Origin: JASLDZ01 sp965199975
GTDB taxonomy: Bacteria; Pseudomonadota; Alphaproteobacteria; Caulobacterales; Caulobacteraceae
Assembly: GCA_965199975.1 (NCBI GenBank)
Contig: OZ241340.1
Location: forward strand, 1,798,001-1,862,000
DNA length: 64,000 nt
Direction of reading: 5' to 3'
Positions 1-8,080 of the stretch are shown here, one piece after another. Below the pieces are notes generated by a model that was not told where the DNA came from, did not search any database, and saw only the letters and a list, made by a program, of their open reading frames with translations. A program made the translations under genes and the position numbers. Every line of letters starts with the position of its first letter. The first letter of the stretch is position 1.

Positions 1-467
1 ACGGGTAGCGCGTTGAGGCGCGAGCGCAGGTCGGGCAGTCGCGCGGGCCAGGCTGCGGGAGGCTCATGCCCGGTGAGCAGCAGCGCACACCCCGGCTGGG
101 CCGCCCGGTTGATCAGCGCGAAGAGGAGCGCGTCGGAGGCGCCGGGCGCGTCCGCCGCGTCGACCAGCACGGCGCCCGGTTCCTCCAGCGCGCCGACAAG
201 CGCGGCGTCCGCGCCGAGCTCCCGCGCCGCGCGCGCCTGGGCCCAGGCTCGCGCGAGGTGCGTCTTGCCCGACCCCGCCGGCCCGACCAACGCCAGCGCG
301 CCCGCCGTGTGGCCATCCACCCGCGCCACCGCCTCGACGTCGGCGTCACTCACGACGAAGTCCTCGCGCCGGTGGCGTGGTGCGGTTTCAAGACCGAGGT
401 GCAGCTGGGCGGAAATGGCCAACGGTATGGGCGCCGAAATCGCCGCGCAGCCGTGCGGCGGTGCCAT
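1..467 (-). CDS. hdaA: HdaA-like regulator of DnaA inactivation, 3' end cut by window edge
   Basis: This is a small DnaA-related AAA+ protein. Hda/HdaA with the sliding clamp stimulates ATP hydrolysis by DnaA after initiation, which prevents over-replication. About 155 codons are visible and the C-terminus lies outside the window. Near the N-terminus is a QLHLGL segment that fits the clamp-binding motif of Hda proteins (QL.L.L). A Walker A motif GPAGSGKTH follows, then LVDAADAP, a weak Walker B region, as is usual in Hda. There is no DNA-binding domain in the visible part. The ATG at 467 is the first start; a TTG at 422 would put the clamp motif closer to the N-terminus, as in most Hda proteins, so the start is uncertain. 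Family assignment is firm; the gene name follows Caulobacter usage. Confidence 0.82.
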   Translation of the reverse strand, partial: MAPPHGCAAISAPIPLAISAQLHLGLETAPRHRREDFVVSDADVEAVARVDGHTAGALALVGPAGSGKTHLARAWAQARAARELGADAALVGALEEPGAVLVDAADAPGASDALLFALINRAAQPGCALLLTGHEPPAAWPARLPDLRSRLNALP

Positions 468-642
468 TCTAGAAACCGCCGCCCGAGACGCCAATGCGCG
501 GGCGTCTGCGTCGATCGCACCCTCGCTGTTTCACGCCGAGAGCCGGCTTGACGACAGCGCCCCTGGCCAACCCGCCACCACATCGGCGGTTAGCAACAAC
601 GATGGCGCCTGACCGCTGGTGCTCGCTTGCAGCCCGTCGTCT

Positions 643-913
643 TCACGCTGCTGCGAGGCTTCGCCGGTAATCCATCGCCTGCAGGTCGGCGATCAGCCTC
701 GGTCCTTCGGGCGCCCATCCGAGTCGCTCGGGCGTCCATACGCTTGAAGCCGGCATGTCCAGGCCGACGAAGGCGCCAAGCCAGCCGTAGTGGGCGGGCG
801 CCTCCCCCGCCGAAACGGAGACCACCGCAAGCCCCAGACCCGCGCCGATCGCCGCGGCGATCTCGTGGGCGGGCACGCCCTCCTCGGCCACCGCATGGTA
901 GCGGGCCCCGTCG
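643..913 (-). pseudogene. C-terminal remnant of an SDR-family NAD-dependent epimerase/dehydratase
   Basis: About 85 codons ending in a TGA at 643 resemble the C-terminal third of an extended SDR oxidoreductase, with RYHAVAEEGVP, then EIAAAIGAGLGL, GWLGAFVGLD, and RLGWAPEGPRLIADL near the end. The N-terminal Rossmann nucleotide-binding half is absent. Upstream of about position 913 the reading frame turns into low-complexity Arg/Gly/Pro sequence with no domain. The other strand at 925-1000 carries a short stretch (LGLVVYNPATPALADRIRTHL) that also looks protein-like but has no start or partner. The simplest reading is a rearrangement scar with two gene fragments abutting. The rest of 468-1057 shows nothing I can assign. 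Confidence 0.55.
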
Positions 914-1057
914 GCCCTACCTCGGCCTGGTGGTCTACAACCCGGCGACGCCCGCGCTGGCCGACCGCATCCGCACGCACCTCGCGTCACGCCCGGGTCA
1001 GGGAGAGGCTGAAAGGCTTGACGGCGCCGCGCGCCACGCGAACACGTCGCCGCTCCC

Positions 1058-2440
1058 ATGAGCCGCTCCAAGACCGTCACAGCCACTGGCGCGCGCATGC
1101 CACGCCCCTGGCGGTCGGCTGCGGCGGCGTTCTGGCGTCTGTCGTGGCCGATCGTGCTGTCGCGGATCGGCATCCAGGTGATGGGGCTGACCGATGCGGT
1201 GGTGGTGGGTCATGCCTCCACCCGCCAGCTGGCGTTCCATGCACTGGGTTGGGCGCCCACCATTGTGGTGCTGACCGGGTCTATCGGCCTCCTCACCGGG
1301 GTTCAGGTGATGGCGGCGCGGCGCATGGGGGAGGGGCGGCCCGATCTCACCGGGGCGGTGCTGCGCGACGGGTGCGTCTACGCCGGCGCCGTGGGGGTGG
1401 TGGCGACGCTGGTGCTGGTGGCGCTCGGCCCGCCGTTCCTGGCGGCGCTCGGGCTGGAGCACGACCTCTCCGACGGCGCCGGGCGGGCGCTGCAGGTGTT
1501 CGCGCTTTCGCTCACGCCTTACCTTCTGGCGGTGGCCTGCACCTTCTGGCTGGAGGGGCTGGGGCGGCCCATTCCGGGGTTGATCGCCATGTGGGCGGCC
1601 AATGTCGTGAACCTCGCCCTGAACCTGTGGCTCGTGCCGGGCGGCTTCGGCGTGCCGCCGCTGGGCGCGGTCGGAGCGGGGTGGGCGACGCTGGGCGCAC
1701 GCAGCGTCCTGCTCGCCTGGCTGGTCGTGATCATCCTGCGCCAGAGTGACGCGCAGGCGCTGGGTGTCTTCCGGCCCAGCCGCTCGACTTCCGCAGCGGC
1801 GCGCGAGCAGCGGCGGATCGGCTACGGCGCGGGCGCCTCGTATTTCGCCGAGGCGGGGGCGTTCGCGGGGATGAATGTGGTGGCCGGCTGGCTGGGGCCG
1901 CTGCCGGTGGCCGCCTGGGCGCTGGTGCTCAACTGCAGCGCCATCATCTTCATGCTTCCGCTGGGATTCGCGGGCGCCACCGCCGTGCTGGTCGGGCGCG
2001 CGATCGGCGCGGGCGATGCTGGGGGCGTGCGGCGCGCCGCGGCGATCGGCTATCTGGCGAGCGCTGGCTGCGCGCTCGTGATCGCGCTGATCGTATGGCC
2101 CGCCGGGCGCGCCATCGCGGCGTTCTACGCCTCGGACCCCGCGCTGGTGGCCGCGGCCGGGGCGACGCTGACGCTGGGCGCCCTGTTCTTCGTGCCAGAC
2201 GCCCTGCAGGTGGTGGCCGCGCAGGCGCTGCGAGCGCGCGGCGACGTGCTGAAGCCCACGCTGATCCACGTGGCGACCTACGCCGGTCTCATGTTGCCGT
2301 TGGGATGGGCGCTGGCGCACCCGGCGCGGCTGGGGCTCGCCGGCTGCATGTGGGCGGTGATCGTCGCCAGCTTCGTGGCGGCGGCCGCGCTGCTGGCGCG
2401 GTTCTACGCGTTGGCGCCGAAGGCCGCTGCGACGGGCTAG
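1058..2440 (+). CDS. MATE family efflux transporter
   Basis: This is a 460-residue inner-membrane antiporter of the multidrug and toxic compound extrusion family, which exports cationic compounds in exchange for Na+ or H+. The protein has about twelve hydrophobic segments in two homologous halves. The family N-terminus is clear (FWRLSWPIVLSRIGIQVMGLTDAVVVG), followed by the usual GSIGLLTGVQVMAARRMGEG loop, and the second half opens with GYGAGASYFAEAGAFAGMNVVAGWLG. Length is normal for the NorM branch. Substrate cannot be told from sequence. The gene stands alone: an SDR remnant precedes it and the gene downstream is convergent. The ATG at 1058 is the first in frame, and an ATG at 1097 is a possible shorter start. 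Confidence 0.9.
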   Translation: MSRSKTVTATGARMPRPWRSAAAAFWRLSWPIVLSRIGIQVMGLTDAVVVGHASTRQLAFHALGWAPTIVVLTGSIGLLTGVQVMAARRMGEGRPDLTGAVLRDGCVYAGAVGVVATLVLVALGPPFLAALGLEHDLSDGAGRALQVFALSLTPYLLAVACTFWLEGLGRPIPGLIAMWAANVVNLALNLWLVPGGFGVPPLGAVGAGWATLGARSVLLAWLVVIILRQSDAQALGVFRPSRSTSAAAREQRRIGYGAGASYFAEAGAFAGMNVVAGWLGPLPVAAWALVLNCSAIIFMLPLGFAGATAVLVGRAIGAGDAGGVRRAAAIGYLASAGCALVIALIVWPAGRAIAAFYASDPALVAAAGATLTLGALFFVPDALQVVAAQALRARGDVLKPTLIHVATYAGLMLPLGWALAHPARLGLAGCMWAVIVASFVAAAALLARFYALAPKAAATG

Positions 2441-2584
2441 TCTCCGTCACTCCCGATGTCCCCGCGCATGGCGGGAGCCAGGCTGCGGGCGTGAGGGCTC
2501 GCTCTGATCCGCTGGCTGCCTTCCCGCCGTGTGGATCGCAATGCCCGCATCCCCCGGGCGACCCGGAATGAGGAGCGGAGACAT

Positions 2585-3499
2585 TCACACCCCAAGGATC
2601 CAGCCTTCCTCGCCCTCCACCTGCGCGACGAGTTCGGGTGACGCGTCCTTCGGCGCGGCGAAGGCCGCGCCCAGCTTTCCGGCTTCGTCTAGCTTCGCCC
2701 AGTACTCGCACAGGGTGCGCACCTGCACCCGGTCAAGCGGGCTTTCGCCCGGCTGGGGGGTGGCGGGGATCAGCGCCGGATAGACCTCGGCGATCACCGC
2801 GTCCTTGTCGGCCAGGGAGGCGGGGGTCAACGCGCTCCAGCCGGTCTCGAAAGGCCACACCGCCGCGCGCGCGCCCAGCTCGTCGCACAGCCTCTTCACC
2901 GCGGGAATGCCCGTCAGCGCCTGCGAACCGACAGAGCCAGCGCCGGTCAGCTGCCACACGCTCTTGGCGCCCGCCTTGCCGTGCCCCTGCGTGCGCCGCT
3001 CCGCCTCGCGCAACTCGGGCAGGCCCGCCAGATGGTCGGTGGGTTTGGTGCGCGAGAGCATCGTGCTGGCGTCGCCCGGCCGGGGTGCGCCCCAGAAGGG
3101 GCGGGGCCCGTCGGTCATGGCGCGGTTCATGCGCGCGGCCACGGTGGCGCGGTTGTTGAAGTTGTCGGGCTTGTCGACGATCGCGCCCGCCAGGTAGTCC
3201 CACATGGCCGACCACGGCATGTCGCCCCTGGGCTTCAGTCGCGCCGCAGTGCCGAGAGGATAGCCGAGCGAAAAATCGAAGCCGATCAGCGCCCGATCGG
3301 TGCGGCCCTTCAGGTCGGCCAACACCGCGCGCAATTGCGCTTCCGCCTCGCGCCGGGTGGCGGGGTTGTAGGCGTCGAAGGTCGGGCGAAAGCGGATGTC
3401 GCGCTTCAGCACGCCGATCCAGATGGAGTCCGCCCCCACCTTCTTCGTGGACGAGGCGCTCCAGTCGACGGTGACGTAGGCGTTGAACAGGCGTGCCAC
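2585..3499 (-). CDS. Conserved hypothetical protein, possible RNase H-like fold
   Basis: This 304-residue soluble protein has no signal peptide. The N-terminus (NAYVTVDWSASSTKK, then DSIWIGVL) has the pattern of a beta strand with an early Asp followed by a beta hairpin. A second block, RALIGFDFSLGYPLG, places another Asp after a hydrophobic strand. Such spacing is seen in RNase H-like folds including the DUF429 group, but I cannot confirm membership. Related alphaproteobacterial proteins are sometimes labelled as molybdopterin-guanine dinucleotide or cobalamin related, without evidence in this sequence. It is co-directional with the oxidoreductase upstream at 3566-4576, 66 bp away. Function unknown. 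Confidence 0.75.
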   Translation of the reverse strand: MARLFNAYVTVDWSASSTKKVGADSIWIGVLKRDIRFRPTFDAYNPATRREAEAQLRAVLADLKGRTDRALIGFDFSLGYPLGTAARLKPRGDMPWSAMWDYLAGAIVDKPDNFNNRATVAARMNRAMTDGPRPFWGAPRPGDASTMLSRTKPTDHLAGLPELREAERRTQGHGKAGAKSVWQLTGAGSVGSQALTGIPAVKRLCDELGARAAVWPFETGWSALTPASLADKDAVIAEVYPALIPATPQPGESPLDRVQVRTLCEYWAKLDEAGKLGAAFAAPKDASPELVAQVEGEEGWILGV

Positions 3500-3565
3500 A
3501 GGGCGCTCCGGCTTGGGCGGGCGAGGATTGGGGACCGGGGAGCGCCCTAGATAGGCGCGCGGGGC

Positions 3566-4576
3566 TCAGCTGGCGAGCTTGACGAGCATCTTGCCGGTGT
3601 TGCCGCCGTGGAACAGCTTGATGAAGGCGCCAGGCGCCGCCTCGATCCCCTCGTCCACCGTCTGCTTCCAGCGCAGCTCTCCCGCGCGCACCCAGTCGGA
3701 CATCTCGCGGGCGAACTCGTCGCGGTCCTTCTCGAAGTCGCTGACGATGAAGCCCTGCAGCCGCAGGCGCTTGCCCACGATCAGGCTCATGTTCGACGGC
3801 CCGGGTTCGGGCTCGGCGTTGTTGTATTGCGAGATCATCCCGCACTCCGCAAAGCGGGCGAAGGGCCGCGCCGCATCCATCGCCGCCTCCAGGTGCGCGC
3901 CGCCCACGTTGTCGAAGTAGACGTCGATCCCCTTGGGCGCGGCCGCCTTGAGCGCGGCCTTGAGGTCGGGCTCGGCCTTGTAGTCGATCACCGCATCGCA
4001 GCCGATCTCGCGCAGCCAGTCGCCCTTGTCGGCGCCGCCGGCCGAGCCGATCACGCGCGCGGCGCCCTTCAGCTTGGCCACCTGGCAGACCACCTGGCCC
4101 ACCGCCCCGGCCGCGCCGGAGACGAAGACGATGTCGCCCGCCTTCATCTGCGCCACCTTGAGCAGGCCGCCCCAGCCGGTCATGCCGGGCATGCCGAGCA
4201 CGCCCAGGAAGGCCTCGGGCGGTGCGCCGTGCGCGTCGAGCGCCTGCACGTGGTCGGCCTTGGCGGTGAAGCGCTCGCGCCAGCCCATCATCGACTGCAC
4301 GAGGTCGCCCGCCTTGAAGCGCTCGTCGCCCGAGGCGCTCACCCGGCCGACCGCGCCGCCCTGCAGCGCCTTGCCGACCTCGAAGGGCGGCACGTAGCTC
4401 GGCCGGTCGTACATGCGCCCGCGCATGTACGGGTCGACCGACATCCACAGGTTCTCGACCTGCACCTCTCCCGCGCCTGGATCGCCCACCTCGGTCGTGG
4501 CGAGCTCGAAGGCCTCGGCGGTGGGCTCGCCCACCGGGCGCGACTTCAGCCGGATCTCCTTGGACGTGAAGGCCAT
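3566..4576 (-). CDS. NADP-dependent oxidoreductase, zinc-free MDR family (CurA/PTGR-like)
   Basis: This 336-residue enzyme belongs to the leukotriene B4 dehydrogenase/YncB (CurA) branch of the medium-chain dehydrogenase superfamily, which reduces the double bond of alpha,beta-unsaturated ketones with NADPH. The N-terminal catalytic fold contains the family motif SVDPYMRGRMYDRPSY. The nucleotide-binding fold has the AAGAVG motif (VFVSGAAGAVGQVVCQ) and a conserved tail from the substrate site (NMSLIVGKRLRLQGFIV). Zinc-binding cysteines of true alcohol dehydrogenases are absent, as expected. Length is typical. The divergent Gfo/Idh/MocA gene starts 83 bp away, so the two share a promoter region. 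The physiological substrate is not known. Confidence 0.9.
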   Translation of the reverse strand: MAFTSKEIRLKSRPVGEPTAEAFELATTEVGDPGAGEVQVENLWMSVDPYMRGRMYDRPSYVPPFEVGKALQGGAVGRVSASGDERFKAGDLVQSMMGWRERFTAKADHVQALDAHGAPPEAFLGVLGMPGMTGWGGLLKVAQMKAGDIVFVSGAAGAVGQVVCQVAKLKGAARVIGSAGGADKGDWLREIGCDAVIDYKAEPDLKAALKAAAPKGIDVYFDNVGGAHLEAAMDAARPFARFAECGMISQYNNAEPEPGPSNMSLIVGKRLRLQGFIVSDFEKDRDEFAREMSDWVRAGELRWKQTVDEGIEAAPGAFIKLFHGGNTGKMLVKLAS

Positions 4577-4659
4577 CGGCTCGCTCTCCCGCGCATCGGG
4601 CGCTTGCGGCCCCGCTCGCCGCCTCTGTAGAGCCCGCGCACTGCGATGGCGAGGAAGCG

Positions 4660-5556
4660 ATGATGGGTAAGCTGAAGGCGGGGGTGGCCGGAGCCGGGGT
4701 GTTCGGCGGCTTCCATGCGAAGAAGCTGGCGGGCGCCGCCGACGTCGAGCTGCTGCGGGTGCTCGACGCCGACCTCGACCGGGCCCGGGAGATGGCCGCC
4801 GATCACGGCGCGGAGGGGATGAACGACCTCGGCGCCTTCCTCGACGGGCTCGACGTGGTCGTCGTGGCGAGTCCCGGCGCCACCCACGCCGCCATCGGCC
4901 GCGCCGCGCTGGAGGCGGGCGCTCACGTCTACGTCGAGAAGCCGCTCGCCACGTCGGTGGACGACGCGCAGGCGCTGGTCGAGGTGGCCGCCGCGCGCGG
5001 TGGCGTGCTGGCGGTGGGCCACCAGGAGCGCGTGACCTTCGCCGCCATGGGGCTGTTCGACGCGGGCGAGCCGGCCCTTAGCCTCGAGTCCGTGCGCCGC
5101 GGCACGCCCAATGCGCGCAACCGCGACATCTCGTGCGTGCTCGACCTGATGATCCACGACCTCGACCTCGCGCTGGCCCTCTCGCGGGCGCAGCCCGTGG
5201 AGGTGAGGGCTGCGGGCGGCTTCGACGCCGTCACCGCCGAGATCGCCTTCGACGACGGCCTGCACGCCCGCTTCGAGGCGTCGCGCGAGGCGGACGCGCG
5301 GGCGCGCTCCATGCGGATCGCCTTTCCCTCCGGCGAGGTGCAGGTCGACTTCCTCAAGCCCGCTTTCGAGAACCGCTCGTCCGCGGCGCTGGACCCGCTG
5401 TTCGCCGCCGCCCCTCCGGCCCAGGACCCGCTGGAGACCTCGATCGCCCGCTTTCTCGCCGCCGTGCGCGGGGAGGGCGCGCCGATCGCCGATGGCCGCG
5501 ACGGCGTGCGGGCTTTGGCCCTGGCGCTGGCGGTCGAAAACGCGGCGGGCCTCTGA
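4660..5556 (+). CDS. Gfo/Idh/MocA family oxidoreductase
   Basis: This 298-residue NAD(P)-dependent oxidoreductase has the two domains of the Gfo/Idh/MocA family. The Rossmann fold starts at once with GVAGAGVFGGFHAKKL, and DVVVVASPGATHA followed by HVYVEKPLATS (the catalytic EKP motif) identifies the family. DLMIHDLDLAL in the second domain carries the conserved His of the active site. It is slightly shorter than the usual 330 residues. Members act on sugars, inositols or UDP-sugars, and the substrate here cannot be inferred. A purine-rich sequence (GAGGAAGCG) precedes the paired ATG-ATG start. The hemerythrin gene follows after 36 bp and may be co-transcribed. Confidence 0.88.
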   Translation: MMGKLKAGVAGAGVFGGFHAKKLAGAADVELLRVLDADLDRAREMAADHGAEGMNDLGAFLDGLDVVVVASPGATHAAIGRAALEAGAHVYVEKPLATSVDDAQALVEVAAARGGVLAVGHQERVTFAAMGLFDAGEPALSLESVRRGTPNARNRDISCVLDLMIHDLDLALALSRAQPVEVRAAGGFDAVTAEIAFDDGLHARFEASREADARARSMRIAFPSGEVQVDFLKPAFENRSSAALDPLFAAAPPAQDPLETSIARFLAAVRGEGAPIADGRDGVRALALALAVENAAGL

Positions 5557-5592
5557 GCGGAACGCCGGGCGACACTCGCGCGCTCGGGCGTC

Positions 5593-6105
5593 ATGGACAT
5601 CACCCAGCTCATCCTCGACGACCACGCGGGCTTTCGGAAGCTGTTCGCCCAGATCGAGCAGATCGACCGCAAGGACACCGCCAGCCTCAAGGCCGTGTGG
5701 GAGCGCCTGCACCGCTGGCTCGACACCCACGCCCAGGCCGAGGAGAACCTGTTCTACCCCGAGGTGCTCAAGCTCGGCACGGGTGCGGGCGGGAAGGACG
5801 ACGCCGCTGACGAGACCGAGGACGCCATTGAGGACCACAACGATATCCGCGATACCGCCGAGGCCGTCGGGAGGGAGGAGGTCGGCTCCGACGCCTGGTT
5901 CAAGGCGGTCGACAAGTGCAACTACGCCAACTCCGACCACATGGCCGAGGAAGAGCGCGAGGCGCTGACCGACTTCCGCCGCCACGCCGACCTCACGCTG
6001 CGCCACGAAATTGCGGTGAAGTTCGCCGCCTACGAGGCCGAACACATCACCGGCGTGAAGCCCGTCGACAAGGATGCGAAGGCCTACATCAAAGCGAACA
6101 GCTAG
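5593..6105 (+). CDS. Hemerythrin domain protein
   Basis: This is a 170-residue soluble four-helix bundle that should bind a di-iron centre and hence O2, NO or reactive species. The ligands expected for hemerythrin-like proteins are all visible: His11 (LDDHAGF), His46 with Glu50 (THAQAEENLF), His82 (EDHNDI) and His116 with Glu120 (SDHMAEEE). The Asp/Glu-rich insert at about residues 69-80 lies between helices. The domain fills the whole protein, so it is a single-domain member rather than a sensor fused to an output domain. It lies 36 bp after the oxidoreductase gene. Role in oxygen or iron handling is inferred from the family only. Confidence 0.88.
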   Translation: MDITQLILDDHAGFRKLFAQIEQIDRKDTASLKAVWERLHRWLDTHAQAEENLFYPEVLKLGTGAGGKDDAADETEDAIEDHNDIRDTAEAVGREEVGSDAWFKAVDKCNYANSDHMAEEEREALTDFRRHADLTLRHEIAVKFAAYEAEHITGVKPVDKDAKAYIKANS

Positions 6106-6222
6106 CCTGGCGCGCATGTCACGCAGGCTCGCCCGACGTGGCTCGCTGGACCACTGTAAGGCGGCAGGTCGCACGAAACACGCCGGACGGCGATCGGGTC
6201 GAAGACGAAGTGGCGGCCCTGC

Positions 6223-6642
6223 TCAGTGACGAGGATCAAGCTGCGTCGCTCCATTAGGCCGTGATCGTGCGTCCAGCGGCGCGTTGCGCCCTCGGCCCAC
6301 GGCAGCTTTCGGGGGCAGGCGACGAGCTGTCTCAGCCGCAGCTGCAACGCAGGGCGCCGTTTCGCGCCGGTAGGTAGAGAACGGGCGTCTCCGGCGCAGC
6401 GTAGACATCTGGCAGCTTGCCGCCTCCGCCAAACAGACCGGCGGCTGCCCAGGCTGTTCGTGCGACACCCAGGGCAGGGGAGGGCCGCCCGGGTGGGTGC
6501 GCCGGTAGCAGGCGCGGTCGGACATCGCGCAGGCGGGCGGCCCGGCATACGCCTGCGCGAGCGGAACGGCGGCGATTGCGAGCACCATGCAGGCGGCGAG
6601 GCGGCCTGGGCGCGGCTTGCCCTCCGCGGGGGTTTCGGGCAT
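6223..6642 (-). CDS. Possible small secreted cysteine-containing protein, perhaps frameshifted
   Basis: On the minus strand an ATG at 6642 opens a frame of 139 codons. Its N-terminus looks like a signal peptide: charged residues, then LAACMVLAIAAVPLAQAYA with a plausible cleavage after AYA. The mature part begins PPACAMSDRACYRR with paired cysteines. From about residue 75 the frame becomes Arg-rich and loses character, while the neighbouring frame, which stops at 6332, reads LFGGGGKLPDVYAAPETPVLYL and ends in a CSCG tail. The change suggests a frameshift, either real or a sequencing error. No family recognised. This is the only gene-like signal in 6106-6711. Confidence 0.3.
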   Translation of the reverse strand: MPETPAEGKPRPGRLAACMVLAIAAVPLAQAYAGPPACAMSDRACYRRTHPGGPPLPWVSHEQPGQPPVCLAEAASCQMSTLRRRRPFSTYRRETAPCVAAAAETARRLPPKAAVGRGRNAPLDARSRPNGATQLDPRH

Positions 6643-6711
6643 GGCGTGTGGCTCCACGAGGCCGCATCCCCGCCACGCAGTATGCGCGCGGGCAGGGCGT
6701 GGCCGCCGCGG

Positions 6712-6787
6712 AGGAGTGTAGCTCAGCTGGTAGAGCATCGGTCTCCAAAACCGAGGGTCGTGGGTTCGAGTCCCCCCACTCCTGCCA
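6712..6787 (+). tRNA. trpT: tRNA-Trp (anticodon CCA)
   Basis: A full cloverleaf can be folded by eye. The acceptor stem AGGAGTG pairs with CACTCCT, the D arm is GCTC-AGCTGGTA-GAGC, the anticodon stem TCGGT/ACCGA encloses CTCCAAA with anticodon CCA, and the T arm is GTGGG-TTCGAGT-CCCCC with one G-C to wobble-like position at its end. The CCA tail is encoded (6785-6787). It lies upstream of secE and nusG, the same tRNA-Trp-secE-nusG arrangement known from many proteobacteria. Confidence 0.97.
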
Positions 6788-6883
6788 CCCCGTTTGCAAG
6801 CTTGCGCCCCGTGGGGCGCGCCCCACCTCAGGCCCGCGGCGCCGCCGCCGCCCGCCGGATCAGAGTTCGAAACCCCACCTTCG

Positions 6884-7195
6884 ATGGCCAAAGCCCCTAC
6901 AGCACCCGCGCCGCGTCGTTCGCGCCCCGCTCCCGCCGGCCGGCCTGCGCCAACGGGGAGCGTCGTGGCCGCGAAGACCGCGGCGCCTGCGCCGCCCAAG
7001 CCGCGCACCTCGCCCGTCAAGTTTGCGCGGGAAGTCCGCGCGGAGGTGCGCAAGATCACCTGGCCGACTTGGAAGGAGACCTGGATCACCTCGGTCATGG
7101 TGTTCATCATGGTCGCCTTTACGGCGGTGTTCTTCTTCGTCGTCGACGGGGGCGCGGCCTTCCTCGTCTCCTCCCTCCTCAAGCTCGCCGGCTGA
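6884..7195 (+). CDS. secE: Preprotein translocase subunit SecE
   Basis: SecE is the small essential clamp of the SecYEG channel in the inner membrane. This 103-residue protein has an alanine/proline-rich N-terminal extension of about 45 residues, then the conserved amphipathic helix FAREVRAEVRKITWPTWKET and one C-terminal transmembrane helix (VMVFIMVAFTAVFFFVV). Single-helix SecE is the usual form outside enterobacteria. I place the start at the ATG at 6884, which gives MAKAPT; an upstream in-frame ATG would run into the tRNA flank. It follows tRNA-Trp by 96 bp and precedes nusG by 7 bp. Confidence 0.95.
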   Translation: MAKAPTAPAPRRSRPAPAGRPAPTGSVVAAKTAAPAPPKPRTSPVKFAREVRAEVRKITWPTWKETWITSVMVFIMVAFTAVFFFVVDGGAAFLVSSLLKLAG

Positions 7196-7202
7196 GCCCC
7201 CA

Positions 7203-7778
7203 ATGTCCACCTCCCAGACCATCCTCGAGCGCCCCGTCTCGAATCCCAATCACAAGTGGTACATCGTCCACGCCTACTCGAATTTCGAGAAGAAGGTCGC
7301 CGAGGCGATTCGCGACCAGGCCAAGCAGCACGGGCTGGAGGATAGCTTCAGTGAGATCCTCGTGCCCACAGAGGACGTGGTTGAGGTGCGCCGCGGCCGT
7401 AAGATCAGCGCCGAGCGCAAGTTCTTCCCCGGCTACGTGCTGGTGAAGATGGACCTCTCGGACGAGGCCTACCACCTCATCAAGAACACCCCGAAGGTGA
7501 CCGGCTTCCTCGGCGGCCAGAACAAGCCCGCCCCGGTCTCCGAGCGCGAGGTGCAGCGCATCGTCGGCGCCATCGAGGAGGGGGTGGAGCGGCCCAAGCC
7601 CACCATCCGCTTCGACATCGGCGAGAAGGTCAAGGTGATCGACGGCCCGTTCGCCTCGTTCGAAGGCAACGTCGAGAGCGTGGACGAAGACCGCGCGCGC
7701 CTGCGCGTCACGGTGTCGATCTTCGGCCGTGCGACGCCGGTCGACCTCGAGTACCAGCAGGTCGAAAAAACCAGCTGA
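7203..7778 (+). CDS. nusG: Transcription termination/antitermination factor NusG
   Basis: NusG binds RNA polymerase, suppresses pausing, and links it to Rho or to ribosomal protein S10. The 191-residue protein shows the NGN domain (HKWYIVHAYSNFEKKVAEAI, then FPGYVLVKMDL) followed by the C-terminal KOW domain (FDIGEKVKVIDGPFASFEGNVESVD). Length is normal. The ATG at 7203 follows secE by 7 bp, so the two are one operon. In most alphaproteobacteria rplK and rplA follow directly; here the next gene is on the other strand and 302 bp away. Confidence 0.97.
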   Translation: MSTSQTILERPVSNPNHKWYIVHAYSNFEKKVAEAIRDQAKQHGLEDSFSEILVPTEDVVEVRRGRKISAERKFFPGYVLVKMDLSDEAYHLIKNTPKVTGFLGGQNKPAPVSEREVQRIVGAIEEGVERPKPTIRFDIGEKVKVIDGPFASFEGNVESVDEDRARLRVTVSIFGRATPVDLEYQQVEKTS

Positions 7779-8080
7779 TCGGGGCGCGCATCGGCGCGGC
7801 CGCTGCTTCGGGATATCGCGCGTGCGGGCACGCGGCCTTCAGCCTCGGGCGGCGGCGCGTGGTGACCACACCACCGCAGGTCGGCGGCCAGACTGGGCGA
7901 CGCCCTCGGGTGTGACCCGACCGGGCGCCCCCGAGCGGGCTTGCGTGCGCTCCCCTAGTCTTGCGCCGAGCAGCCTGCGCCAGGCGAACCTGACCAGGTC
8001 GTCCGTGCACCCGCTTCGGCCGACGGCCGATGAATGTGCAAGGTTCTCTGACGGCCGGCTCGCTCCGAGCCGATCGCGAC
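7779..8080. other. Intergenic region between convergent nusG and the esterase gene, with a hairpin
   Basis: No gene is visible in these 302 bp. A perfect 7-bp hairpin, CGGCTCG-CTC-CGAGCCG, lies at 8056-8072, eight bases beyond the stop codon of the minus-strand esterase gene. It could end that transcript but has no T tract. A second short palindrome (TCGGCCG/CGGCCGA) lies near 8018-8031. Confidence 0.4.

Noticed and set aside
998..2320. 440-codon minus-strand frame across the MATE gene
   Set aside because: It lies fully inside the MATE gene, is rich in Arg, His and Gln, and is a shadow caused by high GC content.
6332..6826. Minus-strand frame with the string GDSNPRPSVLETDALPAELHSS
   Set aside because: This is the translation of the reverse strand of the tRNA-Trp gene, a well-known artefact, and not a gene.
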